64,000 bases of DNA from Candidatus Thorarchaeota archaeon (lineage in GTDB: Archaea > Asgardarchaeota > Thorarchaeia > Thorarchaeales > Thorarchaeaceae), in NCBI GenBank assembly GCA_020348985.1, contig CP070761.1, forward strand, positions 1,048,921-1,112,920. The letters are read 5' to 3'. Positions 34,500-43,417 of the stretch are shown in pieces (within the stretch, counting starts at the first letter, position 1; each line of letters opens with the position of its first letter). The notes below the pieces were generated by a model that did no database searches, was not told the origin of the DNA, and saw only the letters and a list, made by a program, of their open reading frames with translations. Made by a program: the position numbers and the translations under genes.

Positions 34500-35636
34500 A
34501 TGCCCGAGCGTGTCATGTTCACAATGGGTGACATTGCTAGCGCCGAGGGGGCACTTAGCGCAGGTTGCAAGTACTTTGGAGGCTATCCAATAACTCCTGC
34601 TACCGAGATTGCGGAGTGGATGTCCTTGAGGATGCCTGAGCTCGGCGGCGCCTATGTTCAATATGAAGACGAAATTGCATCAATTACGAGCGTGATCGGT
34701 GCCTCATGGACTGGCGTGAAATCGATGACCGCAACATCTGGACCTGGCGTAAGTCTGATGCTGGAAGCAGTTGGACTTGCGGTCATGACCGAGACTCCAT
34801 TGGTCTTGGTAAACATAATGCGAGGGGGACCAAGTACTGGCCAACCCACAAAGGGACAGCAAGGAGATGTTATGCAACCCAAGTGGGGCAGTCATGGCGA
34901 CTACCAAATCATCGCTCTTACACCGGCGTCTGTACAGGAGATGTTTGATCAGACTGTTCAGGCATTCAACCTATCAGAGAGGTATAGGACTCCGGTTTTT
35001 GTCCTAGCAGACGAAACAGTGGGACACATGCGTGAACGCTTGGTTATTCCCGATGAGAAGGATTTGAAACTCGAGTATCGGAAGCTGCCCACGGGCCCCC
35101 CCGAGGAGTATCTCCCGTTCAAAGCCGACGATGATTTGGTTCCACCCATGGCGTTGCTTGGCTCAAAGTACCATTTCTATGCAACCGGTCTAACTCATGA
35201 TGAGCGCGGTTATCCAAGTGACAAAGAAGACGTTCAGATTGAGCTCATTACTCGCCTCAACAACAAGATACTCCATAACGCAGACAAGATCATCGACCTG
35301 GAGAGATTCATGCTTGACGATGCAAAGATTTGCGTCATCTCCTATGGCACACCCTCGCGAAGTGCCAAGAAAGCAATCAAGGATGCGCGCAGCGAGGGAA
35401 TCAAGGTCGGTATGCTGAGGTTCAAAACAGTCTGGCCATTCCCTGAAGAGGCCGCTGCTCAGATTGCCGCAGAAGTGAAGCATATTATCGTCGCTGAACA
35501 GAATCTAGGACAGGTCTACTATATGGTCAAAGCAGCAAGTGGAAGTACACCGGTTCATCTGATGACCAAACCAGCCGGAATGCCACAACTCCCCAATGAG
35601 ATCCTGGACAAGATTAAGGAGGTTGATTCGCTATAA
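34500..35636 (+). CDS. korA: 2-Oxoacid:ferredoxin oxidoreductase, alpha subunit (KorA-like)
   Basis: A 378-residue alpha subunit with GDIASAEGALSAGCKYFGGY, the YPITPATEIAEW motif, and MTATSGPGVSLMLEAVGLAV. These are the usual pyrimidine-domain features of 2-oxoglutarate-type ferredoxin oxidoreductases, which convert a 2-oxoacid plus CoA to acyl-CoA, CO2 and reduced ferredoxin. The exact substrate (2-oxoglutarate, branched-chain or aryl oxoacid) is unclear. The gene is preceded by GGAGG inside korD. Confidence 0.92.
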   Translation: MPERVMFTMGDIASAEGALSAGCKYFGGYPITPATEIAEWMSLRMPELGGAYVQYEDEIASITSVIGASWTGVKSMTATSGPGVSLMLEAVGLAVMTETPLVLVNIMRGGPSTGQPTKGQQGDVMQPKWGSHGDYQIIALTPASVQEMFDQTVQAFNLSERYRTPVFVLADETVGHMRERLVIPDEKDLKLEYRKLPTGPPEEYLPFKADDDLVPPMALLGSKYHFYATGLTHDERGYPSDKEDVQIELITRLNNKILHNADKIIDLERFMLDDAKICVISYGTPSRSAKKAIKDARSEGIKVGMLRFKTVWPFPEEAAAQIAAEVKHIIVAEQNLGQVYYMVKAASGSTPVHLMTKPAGMPQLPNEILDKIKEVDSL

Positions 35637-36475
35637 CCAAGGCAGATACGGCTCTTCGTCACCCCTTGCAGAAGTACATCAGAACTGATCGACAGCCCTG
35701 GATCTATTGCTCCGGATGTTCTATTGGAACTGTTACCCAGATGATTGCAAGGGCAATTGACAACCTAGAGCTAGACTTCAACAAGGTCGTGGTCGTCTCA
35801 GGAATTGGATGCTCTGGAAGGATTTCAGGATACTTCAAGACCGGTACTTATCACACGACACATGGCAGGGCGATTGCCTTTGCTGAAGGTGTCAAGATTG
35901 CCAATCCAGAACTGGAAGTCATAGTTGTTAGCGGAGACGGCGACATCGCGGCTATCGGAGGCAACCACCTCATTCATGCGTGTAGGAGAAACATCGACAT
36001 AACGATAGTATGCATCAACAACTTCAACTACGGGATGACTGGTGGCCAGTTTGGTCCAACGACTGAGCACGAGAAGTACTCACAGACAAGCCCTAGACCC
36101 ATCGGGAATTTGGAGCATCCTTTCAACCTCGTGAAACTTGCAGCATCTTCTGGAGCGACTTATGTTGCCCGTTGGACTGCTGTCCAGGCACGTCGTGGAA
36201 CAAGGTCAATCGAGAAGGGCATCAAGAAGAAGGGACTCTCATTCATTGAGATAGTTGGCGCATGTCCGACTGAATATGGGAGAATGAACCGGCTCGGTGA
36301 TGGCGTGGAGATGCACAAACATTTGCTCGAAGTAGCAGAGATACAGAATGGTCTACCCCCCCACGAAGCAGAACTTGACTACGAAACCAGGATTGTGTGT
36401 GGAGAATTCTTGGACATAGAAAAACCAGAATACACAGCTGTGCTTCGAGAGGCTCAAGAGAAGGTCAAGGAGTGA
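35633..36475 (+). CDS. korB: 2-Oxoacid:ferredoxin oxidoreductase, beta subunit, with possible ATA start
   Basis: The TPP-binding beta subunit: WIYCSGCSIGT, VSGIGCSGR, and GDGD followed by NNFNYGMTGGQ. A TTG at 35666 gives a short form that lacks the HPLQKYIR segment common at the family's N-terminus and has no Shine-Dalgarno site. The frame upstream, back to a stop at 35624, has no ATG, GTG, TTG or CTG. It does have ATA at 35633-35635, with GGAGG ending ten bases before it and overlapping the alpha-subunit stop. I infer an AUA start, giving 280 residues. The function call does not depend on this. Confidence 0.88.
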   Translation: MTKADTALRHPLQKYIRTDRQPWIYCSGCSIGTVTQMIARAIDNLELDFNKVVVVSGIGCSGRISGYFKTGTYHTTHGRAIAFAEGVKIANPELEVIVVSGDGDIAAIGGNHLIHACRRNIDITIVCINNFNYGMTGGQFGPTTEHEKYSQTSPRPIGNLEHPFNLVKLAASSGATYVARWTAVQARRGTRSIEKGIKKKGLSFIEIVGACPTEYGRMNRLGDGVEMHKHLLEVAEIQNGLPPHEAELDYETRIVCGEFLDIEKPEYTAVLREAQEKVKE

Positions 36476-36480
36476 TAGAC

Positions 36481-37038
36481 TTGGCTCGTTACGAGATTAG
36501 GTTTGGCGGCTTCGGTGGGCAGGGAATTGTCACTATGGCCGTTGTTCTCGGAGAGACCCTGTCGCTCATCGAGGGAAAGCACTGTGTACAGACTCAGAGC
36601 TACGGTCCAGAAGCTCGCGGTGGAGCAACAAAGAGCGAGATTGTAATTGACGACGACGAGGTAGACTACCCAAAGGTTCAGGAACCGGATGTCTTCGTGG
36701 CAATGAGCCGTGCAGCCTATCTCGAGTACATTGAAGGACTCAAAGATGACGGTATCTTGATCATCGATGAAGATCTTGTAGATGTAGAGGGCGACCTATC
36801 TGACGGAATCAAGATCTACAAAATCCCAGCAACGCGTATAGCTGACAAGGATGTCGGAGCGAAGCAGTCAACCAATGTAGTGATGTTGGGAGCGCTCGCT
36901 GCAATAACTGGGATTGTTTCCATTGATGGTTTGAAACAGAGAGTTGTCGAGAGATGGCCTCGTTTCAAAGAATCAAATCTGAAGGCTTTAGAGGCTGGCG
37001 TAAAAGCTGGTGAAGGCGCCGAGCCAAGTAGCGCATAG
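36481..37038 (+). CDS. korC: 2-Oxoacid:ferredoxin oxidoreductase, gamma subunit
   Basis: A 185-residue gamma subunit with RFGGFGGQGIVTMAVVLGE and SYGPEARGGATKSEIVID, both typical of the family. The frame is open to 36397, but TTG 36481 has GGAG eight bases upstream, inside the end of korB, and the family N-terminus starts there. It is the last gene of the delta-alpha-beta-gamma operon. Confidence 0.92.
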   Translation: MARYEIRFGGFGGQGIVTMAVVLGETLSLIEGKHCVQTQSYGPEARGGATKSEIVIDDDEVDYPKVQEPDVFVAMSRAAYLEYIEGLKDDGILIIDEDLVDVEGDLSDGIKIYKIPATRIADKDVGAKQSTNVVMLGALAAITGIVSIDGLKQRVVERWPRFKESNLKALEAGVKAGEGAEPSSA

Positions 37039-37074
37039 CACCTTCACCCCAAATCAAGGTCCGTGCTCATTTGC

Positions 37075-37989
37075 TCATCTTCTTCTCACGTAGATAGCTA
37101 CTATTGCAACAAGTGCTGCTGTGCCTATGATTGCAGTACCATAGACTAGGAGAGAGTCAAAGATCGAGTCAGTATTCTCGTTTTCAGTTACGTTCGACGA
37201 CTCCAATAACCAACGCGCAACTCTCAGCAGCATTGGCCACTCGGAATCAGGATCGTCAAGTTCATCGAAGGAAGTTGTCCCGTCACGGTCGCTCTCCTCC
37301 TCGAACTCAGGATGAGGTGACGACAAGAAGACACTTCCATGCCCGTACGGAAACGCAATCATTCCAGGCAAGCCATTCATGTCATATCTGGCAATGGGGA
37401 TAACCTCATTTGTTATGTTTGTGAAGTAGCCCGATCCCCAGTACATCGTTGTAAAGTCCTCAGGCATATCAGAGAAGTCAGGCCCAGTGGAGCTCACATT
37501 GAGAGTCATGTCAATCGTACCAGTACCGTATCCAAGTATTCCCCAGTTTATGCGTCCTTGATGTAACCCAAGATGGTTAGTTGTTGCGAACTCAGCACCG
37601 CCACAGATCCCAAAATAGGACCCTCCGTTGCTAACGAAATTGATTATCTCCTCCATTCCATCTTCCTGAAGGAATACTCTGTAAGTAAATGCGGGACCCC
37701 CGGGCATTACAAAAATCTCGTAGTCATCTAGGGTGCCGTTGCGAATATCTGAGGCCATAACGTACGTCACGCTGGCGTTCATCCATTCAAACATGGCTGC
37801 CAAGGCAAGCCAACTATCACCAGACCTATCGACACCATCGTCGCCATAGACTGCTACTGCAACCCCTTCTAGGTCTGTTGTTGGATTTGTTAGTGCAGCT
37901 GTAGGAGATGCTGATGCAATGAAGAGAAGGACTGCAAGTCCTGAAACCAAGAATAGTCTGAAGCGATACCCATGAACTGGTTGTTTCAT
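37075..37989 (-). CDS. Secreted, membrane-anchored class I amidotransferase-like protein
   Basis: A signal segment (about 10-32), a class I glutamine-amidotransferase-like domain of the BPL_N type and a C-terminal helix (about 282-300) ending in YVRRR. The nucleophile elbow is YFGICGGAEFAT (Cys near 129), and SSPHPEFE (about 226) supplies the His-Glu pair, so the catalytic triad appears complete. It would act outside the cell. Secreted members of this fold have no defined role; a hydrolase or peptidase activity is possible. It is convergent with korC. Confidence 0.75.
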   Translation of the reverse strand: MKQPVHGYRFRLFLVSGLAVLLFIASASPTAALTNPTTDLEGVAVAVYGDDGVDRSGDSWLALAAMFEWMNASVTYVMASDIRNGTLDDYEIFVMPGGPAFTYRVFLQEDGMEEIINFVSNGGSYFGICGGAEFATTNHLGLHQGRINWGILGYGTGTIDMTLNVSSTGPDFSDMPEDFTTMYWGSGYFTNITNEVIPIARYDMNGLPGMIAFPYGHGSVFLSSPHPEFEEESDRDGTTSFDELDDPDSEWPMLLRVARWLLESSNVTENENTDSIFDSLLVYGTAIIGTAALVAIVAIYVRRR

Positions 37990-38062
37990 TATTTACATAC
38001 ACCGCTTGGAAACGGCATTGACCCTACTTTTAATGGGACGGTTCAACGCAGCCGCCTAGTGA

Positions 38063-38863
38063 TTAGTGACGCTCGAGAGCAAGATAAGCGGCGCCAAGGG
38101 CACCTGTCAACTGAGGATTCTCAGGCACCCACAGCTCTCCACCGAGTTCCTTTGAGAGATAGTGTCGGAAAGCAGGGTTCTTGGCAACTCCGCCAGTGAT
38201 ACAAATGGGCTCTTTGATGCCAACCCTTCTTGCCAGGGAGCCTATCTTTGAAGCCATGGCTAGATGGACTCCTGCAGCAATGTCAGTGGGGGTTTCGCCA
38301 GCCCCGATTCTACCGACAACTTCGCTCTCTGCGAAGACTGTGCAGGTGCTACTTATGGTACAAGGTGCTTGTGACTCCAACGCCAGTGGCCCTAGTTCTT
38401 CAATTGACACCTCTAGCACTCTGGCCATTACTTCGAGGAATCGCCCAGTTCCTGCGCTGCACTTGTCGTTGAGCTCAAAGTCCGCGGGACGCCCATTAGA
38501 ACCCAGTCGCATGACTTTCGAGTCCTGCCCACCGACATCAACAATGAAACGAATCTCTGGGTTTAGTCGACTTATGCCTACAGCGTGGCATGTGATTTCA
38601 GTCACTGTATCAGTTGCTATCTCGACAATGTTGCGACCATAGCCTGTGCTTATGGTAGGAATATCAAAGAGATCTAGGTCGGAAGTTTCCTTGAGTGCAG
38701 AGAGTATGGATTCCACCGACCTAGGGGCGGATGCGCCAGTCATTTGGAGGTGGCTCGCGATGACTCTGCCAGTAGAGTCGATTAGTACTCCCTTGGCTGT
38801 CGTCGATCCAATGTCAAGACCAACGCCCAACTTGTCTTCATCTTTCAAGATTCCATACCTCAA
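38063..38863 (-). CDS. 2-Hydroxyacyl-CoA dehydratase activator (ATPase)
   Basis: A BcrAD/BadFG/HgdC-type activase of 266 residues. The ASKHA ATP site shows as VGLDIGSTTAKGVLID and ITGGVAKNPAFRHYL. The bridging [4Fe-4S] cysteines are in DKCSAGTGRF and SSTCTVFAES. It hydrolyses ATP to inject one low-potential electron into the dehydratase. Its ATG overlaps the stop of the dehydratase subunit gene upstream. Confidence 0.93.
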   Translation of the reverse strand: MRYGILKDEDKLGVGLDIGSTTAKGVLIDSTGRVIASHLQMTGASAPRSVESILSALKETSDLDLFDIPTISTGYGRNIVEIATDTVTEITCHAVGISRLNPEIRFIVDVGGQDSKVMRLGSNGRPADFELNDKCSAGTGRFLEVMARVLEVSIEELGPLALESQAPCTISSTCTVFAESEVVGRIGAGETPTDIAAGVHLAMASKIGSLARRVGIKEPICITGGVAKNPAFRHYLSKELGGELWVPENPQLTGALGAAYLALERH

Positions 38864-40080
38864 GTAACCATCTCAAGCAGAGCTTCAATCCGTGTTTCAA
38901 TTTGAGCCTCGTTGAATAACCTGCTATCCACCATATCCCCTTCAATCACGACGCCAGGAATCCCTGTTCTCTCCGTAACAATCTCTTTCGAAACATATTG
39001 TCCCAGTGAGTATCTCTTGCATGACCGGACTGAGAACATGACGAAGGCATCAAGATCGAAATCCTTGATCAATTGACACATCTTGTCTACCTTTGCATCC
39101 AATCCCTTGTTGAGGTAGACATTAGAATAGATGTCAACAATCGCATCCAGAATCGATCTCGTGTCCGTTCCTTCAACTGCTCCGGACCAAGCATGTGTGT
39201 AGGTGTCCGCTGGAAAGACCACACCTTTTGCGGCCAGTTTGTTGAAAAAGCGAAGTGCAAACCACGGAGGAATGTTGTCCCATAGCAGACGCACCTTTTC
39301 TTCTCGAACGGCACCAATCCCCTGCTTGGCACGGTCTTGCACTTCTTCAAGCAATGCCTCATAGAACTCAACACAATGTTCAGTTCCCCGGCTTGACACA
39401 ACCGGAGCCATAGTCAGAAAGCGATCTGCACAGTTCAGAGGGCTAGGACTCTTCTGACATTCCTTCAATGCTGAAGTCCACAAATGAATAGCCTTACTTG
39501 ACAGCTCAGAGACCTCACGAAATCGCTCTTCTTCGAGTGACGTCTGAAACGTTGTACTGAGGAACTCAACTAGCCTCTCGACGCCGCTTCGCACGTACTC
39601 TCGATGATGAGGTGTCTGGTCCCCCTCAAGCGGCGGAGTGTCGAGGAGATACACAGGAGCACCAGTCATCTGGGAGATACCATCATACCACTTCAGAACT
39701 GTCCCACAAATGTTGTTACATGCAAGCAGAGCCTGTGGTGTTGGAAGTGAGCCCATTGGAACATCGTCAGGTCTGTCAGTTGAACCAATACTCACCATGG
39801 CGTAGGAGCAAAGTTCCTGTGTATAGCCCATATCTTCAGCGTAGCCGCATACTTCCGGTCCTATCTTCTGAGCCCCTATGATGGCTCCAGCCTGTTCAGG
39901 ATAAGTTGGGAAGACATTCATTGCGAAAGGAATCTCGACCGGGAAGCCCGATGTTACCCATGCAAGATTACCTTCCTCGGATGCATTCATAGCCTCGAGA
40001 CCGTGACGAAATGCAATTTGCTGTAGCAGAGCTTGTGTTTCAAGTCGTCTGTATGGTTTTTCATCACTCATCGTATTCAC
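38860..40080 (-). CDS. 2-Hydroxyacyl-CoA dehydratase subunit (HgdB/FldC-like)
   Basis: A 406-residue member of the dehydratase D-component family. Candidate cluster cysteines lie in ACNNICGTVLKWYD (about 150) and SVRSCKRYSLGQYVS (about 350). With the partner subunit it removes water from an (R)-2-hydroxyacyl-CoA by a ketyl-radical mechanism during amino acid fermentation. The substrate (glutamate-, phenylalanine- or other-derived) cannot be read from sequence. Benzoyl-CoA reductase subunits share this fold, so that remains an alternative. Confidence 0.88.
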   Translation of the reverse strand: MNTMSDEKPYRRLETQALLQQIAFRHGLEAMNASEEGNLAWVTSGFPVEIPFAMNVFPTYPEQAGAIIGAQKIGPEVCGYAEDMGYTQELCSYAMVSIGSTDRPDDVPMGSLPTPQALLACNNICGTVLKWYDGISQMTGAPVYLLDTPPLEGDQTPHHREYVRSGVERLVEFLSTTFQTSLEEERFREVSELSSKAIHLWTSALKECQKSPSPLNCADRFLTMAPVVSSRGTEHCVEFYEALLEEVQDRAKQGIGAVREEKVRLLWDNIPPWFALRFFNKLAAKGVVFPADTYTHAWSGAVEGTDTRSILDAIVDIYSNVYLNKGLDAKVDKMCQLIKDFDLDAFVMFSVRSCKRYSLGQYVSKEIVTERTGIPGVVIEGDMVDSRLFNEAQIETRIEALLEMVT

Positions 40081-40085
40081 CTTCC

Positions 40086-41288
40086 TCAGCCGGATGCGAG
40101 AGTCTCCAAGAAACTCTGAACTCTTAGGCTAAGCCGAGACTTGTCTGACATCTCAGGATCCATTGGAAGCCTTAGAGCTGGAATGCCTGAATCGGTCACG
40201 GAATTCTCCAATGATGGGGCCTCAAACTGGTCTGGATCGCAGAAGGACTGCTCGCACACAATCACGCCATCAATTGAGAGATTCGATAGCATGCCTTTCA
40301 GGAAGTCAAGCCGCTTTTGCAGCCCTTCTTGTGTTGGTTCAAGGTGGGCCTTCAGTGTAGCTCGGGCCATCTCCTCAAACGGATCTCCATCAAGTGAGAG
40401 GGGATCAGTAAACACGGTCTTGAATCCGAAAGAGAGCATATCAAACACAATCGCGCTATCTGAGCCTCCAGGAGTTGATTCCATCAACTGCGCAATGTCT
40501 GTTGGCTCGACCATCCCGCCCAGAACTACTATCCTTGGCGAGTCAGTTTCTTCAGGTGTAATAGGGGTCTCAATTTTCCTCTCAAGTAGAGATGCGCTGA
40601 GTTTCTCTACGGAGTCGGTATGCCCTTGGGCGTCCATATCCTTTTGTACCTTGGAAAGAAGAGCTTCTGCTGTTGCAAGCGAATCCAAGCTCGGAACAGA
40701 AAGGAATCCTCTAACGGCCTTGGCTAGTTCAGAGTAGGACACGACATCAGGGTTGATTAATCTAGCAGCGTAGATGAATTGCACTGCCCATCGGAACCGT
40801 CCTACGAAGTCTGCAGACCTCCTTAGCTCCTCGCGGGAGAATCCTGTGCCCAGCTTCAGTTCGATTCCCTTGCTAAGAATGCGCAATTCCTCTGCAAGGA
40901 ACTTGACTGCAGCACGGCCAGCCCCGCCTGCAGGATACGTAAGTCGGAAGAAAATGTCATTGGGAAAGCGAACTCTCCAGATGTCACCAACATTCTGAAG
41001 AGAATCGCAAGTGTTCCCAGGAAAGATGAATCCCGAAAGGACAGAGAGCTGGTCACGGACCCGCTGACTGAATATGTTCCTAGCAAATGAACATGCGAAT
41101 GTTTGCAGGCTTCCTTCATAGGCACCCGAAACTGTGGAGTCAGCCCATACTAGAACTGGCATGAAATCGTGTGCCATGAGTAGCTCTAGTGGGATGTGTG
41201 GATAGAAGTATCCGATCAGTCTCTGTCCGGACTCGGAGAGCTGTTTGAGTAGCCGCTCCGATTGCTCACTCACTTCTCCAGAGGTCAA
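40086..41288 (-). CDS. 2-Hydroxyacyl-CoA dehydratase second subunit
   Basis: The partner of the previous gene, 400 residues, five bases upstream of it. Cysteines likely to bind the cluster are in CSFARNIFS (about 66), FPGNTCDSLQN (about 94) and VCEQSFCDPDQFE (about 342). The opening RLIGYFYPHIPLELLMAHDF is typical of this family. It is the first gene of the three-gene operon and is divergent from the acyl-CoA ligase. Confidence 0.87.
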   Translation of the reverse strand: MTSGEVSEQSERLLKQLSESGQRLIGYFYPHIPLELLMAHDFMPVLVWADSTVSGAYEGSLQTFACSFARNIFSQRVRDQLSVLSGFIFPGNTCDSLQNVGDIWRVRFPNDIFFRLTYPAGGAGRAAVKFLAEELRILSKGIELKLGTGFSREELRRSADFVGRFRWAVQFIYAARLINPDVVSYSELAKAVRGFLSVPSLDSLATAEALLSKVQKDMDAQGHTDSVEKLSASLLERKIETPITPEETDSPRIVVLGGMVEPTDIAQLMESTPGGSDSAIVFDMLSFGFKTVFTDPLSLDGDPFEEMARATLKAHLEPTQEGLQKRLDFLKGMLSNLSIDGVIVCEQSFCDPDQFEAPSLENSVTDSGIPALRLPMDPEMSDKSRLSLRVQSFLETLASG

Positions 41289-41520
41289 TGTATGGATCCT
41301 CAGTGGTCATTCTTACGGGCTAAGGCCGCACAGAGTTCAACTGTCGTCTCACACATCTTAATTGTTGTGCTAGGTCTTTGTTGTGAACTTTAACCCTATT
41401 CTACAACGCGACGGCGCCTCATGCAAACCTTTCAGAAGGGTTATGAGGAACTATGTACCCATTTTGCCTGAAGTCAGGACTCTTATGAGTGCCATCAGAC
41501 TGAGAAGGAGAATAGAAAAT

Positions 41521-43254
41521 ATGGATGATAAGCTGTGGCTCAAGACCGGGAAATGGCCAGAGAGAGTGAGGGAGTCTCTGGATTATCCGGAAGCGCCACT
41601 TTTCAAGATTCTTGATGATGCCGCTGAGAAGTACAGCGAGAATACTTACACAATATTTCGAGGAAGAGGCAATAGCTTCAGGGAGGTTAGAGAGAGCGCG
41701 GACAAGATTGCGAATTTCCTTGTTAATCAGGGTATACAAAAAGGGGATAGAGTTGCAGTCTTTCTGCCCAATGTACCACATTACCCACCGATCTTCTTTG
41801 GCATACTCAAAGCAGGAGCCGTGGTTGTAACCTGCAATCCGAGATATACTACGGGCGAACTCAATTTCCAGCTTAAGGATTCAGGCGCCAAGCTTGTCTT
41901 TGGTTTGGACCATGAGACTTTCGGACCTACTACCTATGAGGCTGTCAAAGGCACTGATGTCAAGAAGGTTGTCATATGCAGTTTGAAGACCTTCCTTCCG
42001 AAAGTCACTGCAATACTTGGAGGACTTCTCGGGAAGATTCCGAAGAGCCCATACTATGAAGATGACATTACTCTCTTCTATGATGACATCATCAAACAGT
42101 ATGAAGCTACGACTCCTGACGTGCAAGTCGACCCCAAGAATGACCTTGGATTGATTTTGTATACAGGAGGAACAACGGGTACTCCAAAGGGAGCAATGCT
42201 CACTCATTACAACCTGTTTTCCAATGTACTACAAATGGATGAATGGATTAAGCTCGACCCACCAAAGGAGATGGTTCATGGCGAGGAGGTTTACATTGGA
42301 GCTCTTCCATGGTATCACAGCTATGGTCTTACCTTGACCATGATAACCTCTGTATACCAAGCGTGTTCTGTCATATGCATCCCGGATCCGACCGCAGGAG
42401 ATCCGCCAATGACCGAGCTGCTAGAGGAGATTTCTAAGAATAAAGGCACAATACTCCATTGTGTGCCGGCATTGTATGCAGGGATGATAAATCACCCAAA
42501 GGTAGGAGAATATGACCTTACTAGCCTAAAGGGCTGTGGTTCAGGTGCAGCTCCACTTCCGCCGGAGCTTGCCAGGGCTTTTGAATCAGTTACGGGAGCC
42601 ACCCTGTTCGAGGGATATGGACTAACAGAGACTTCGCCTATAACTCACGCAAATCCATCTCAAGTAGCAAGGCGGAAATTCGGCTCAATCGGGCTTCCTG
42701 TATCCGATACTGATGCCATAATTGTGGACATAGACTCTCGTAACGTCGCCCTTCCACAAGGTGAAACAGGCATAATTGCTATTAACGGGCCACAGGTCTT
42801 CAAGGGCTATTGGCACAAGGAAGAGGAAACGGCCGCCACATTCACAACGATAAACGGGAAGAAGTACTTCCTAACGGGCGATGTTGGTCATATGGATGAG
42901 GAGGGGTATTTCCACATCTCTGATAGGCTGAAAGACATGATCATTGTGGGAGGTCTTAAGGCATATCCGCGAGAGATTGAGGACATCTTCTTTGAGCATC
43001 CTAAGATCAAGATGGCGGCTGTAATCGGGCTACCCCTAGAGAACGGCACGGGCGGCGAGTATGTGAAGGCATTCGTGGTTCTCAAGGATGGCGAGACTGC
43101 AACGCCTGAAGAGCTAATTGAGTGGTCAACAGAGAAAATGGCTTCGTACAAGAAACCCAGAGAGATTGATATCGTCGATTCCCTGCCATTGACTGCTGTT
43201 GGCAAGGTTTTGCGGAGAGAGCTCAAAGAAGCAGAAATGGCGAAAAGAGAGTAA
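41521..43254 (+). CDS. AMP-forming acyl-CoA ligase, first paralog
   Basis: An adenylate-forming enzyme of 577 residues with the P-loop YTGGTTGTPKGAML, the A5 motif GYGLTETSP, the LTGDVG motif and the catalytic lysine in VGKVLRREL. It activates a carboxylic acid to acyl-AMP and then acyl-CoA. The frame opens at 41383, but ATG 41521 has GGAG ten bases upstream. It is closely related to the ligase at 46589-48358 along the whole length. Its position beside the dehydratase suggests supply of the CoA substrate. Confidence 0.92.
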   Translation: MDDKLWLKTGKWPERVRESLDYPEAPLFKILDDAAEKYSENTYTIFRGRGNSFREVRESADKIANFLVNQGIQKGDRVAVFLPNVPHYPPIFFGILKAGAVVVTCNPRYTTGELNFQLKDSGAKLVFGLDHETFGPTTYEAVKGTDVKKVVICSLKTFLPKVTAILGGLLGKIPKSPYYEDDITLFYDDIIKQYEATTPDVQVDPKNDLGLILYTGGTTGTPKGAMLTHYNLFSNVLQMDEWIKLDPPKEMVHGEEVYIGALPWYHSYGLTLTMITSVYQACSVICIPDPTAGDPPMTELLEEISKNKGTILHCVPALYAGMINHPKVGEYDLTSLKGCGSGAAPLPPELARAFESVTGATLFEGYGLTETSPITHANPSQVARRKFGSIGLPVSDTDAIIVDIDSRNVALPQGETGIIAINGPQVFKGYWHKEEETAATFTTINGKKYFLTGDVGHMDEEGYFHISDRLKDMIIVGGLKAYPREIEDIFFEHPKIKMAAVIGLPLENGTGGEYVKAFVVLKDGETATPEELIEWSTEKMASYKKPREIDIVDSLPLTAVGKVLRRELKEAEMAKRE

Positions 43255-43274
43255 TCTCAGCGCACAAGACTATT

Positions 43275-43295
43275 GGGGGCTCGCGAACAGCCCCC
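43275..43295 (+). terminator. Hairpin after acyl-CoA ligase
   Basis: GGGGGCT and AGCCCCC form a seven-base stem around a seven-base loop, followed within 20 bases by a T-rich stretch (TCTTTAGCTTTTTG). It lies 20 bases after the ligase stop. Archaeal termination relies mainly on T-runs, so this combination is a good candidate. Confidence 0.6.
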
Positions 43296-43417
43296 ATCTT
43301 TAGCTTTTTGTTCATATTCCAAGTAACTAGTCGAGTCCCTGTCTTGTGACCCTGAAATGTGCCTTTGAGTTATAACTAGTCTAGGTCCCGGAAGACACCA
43401 GTCGAGAGGTGTCACTA

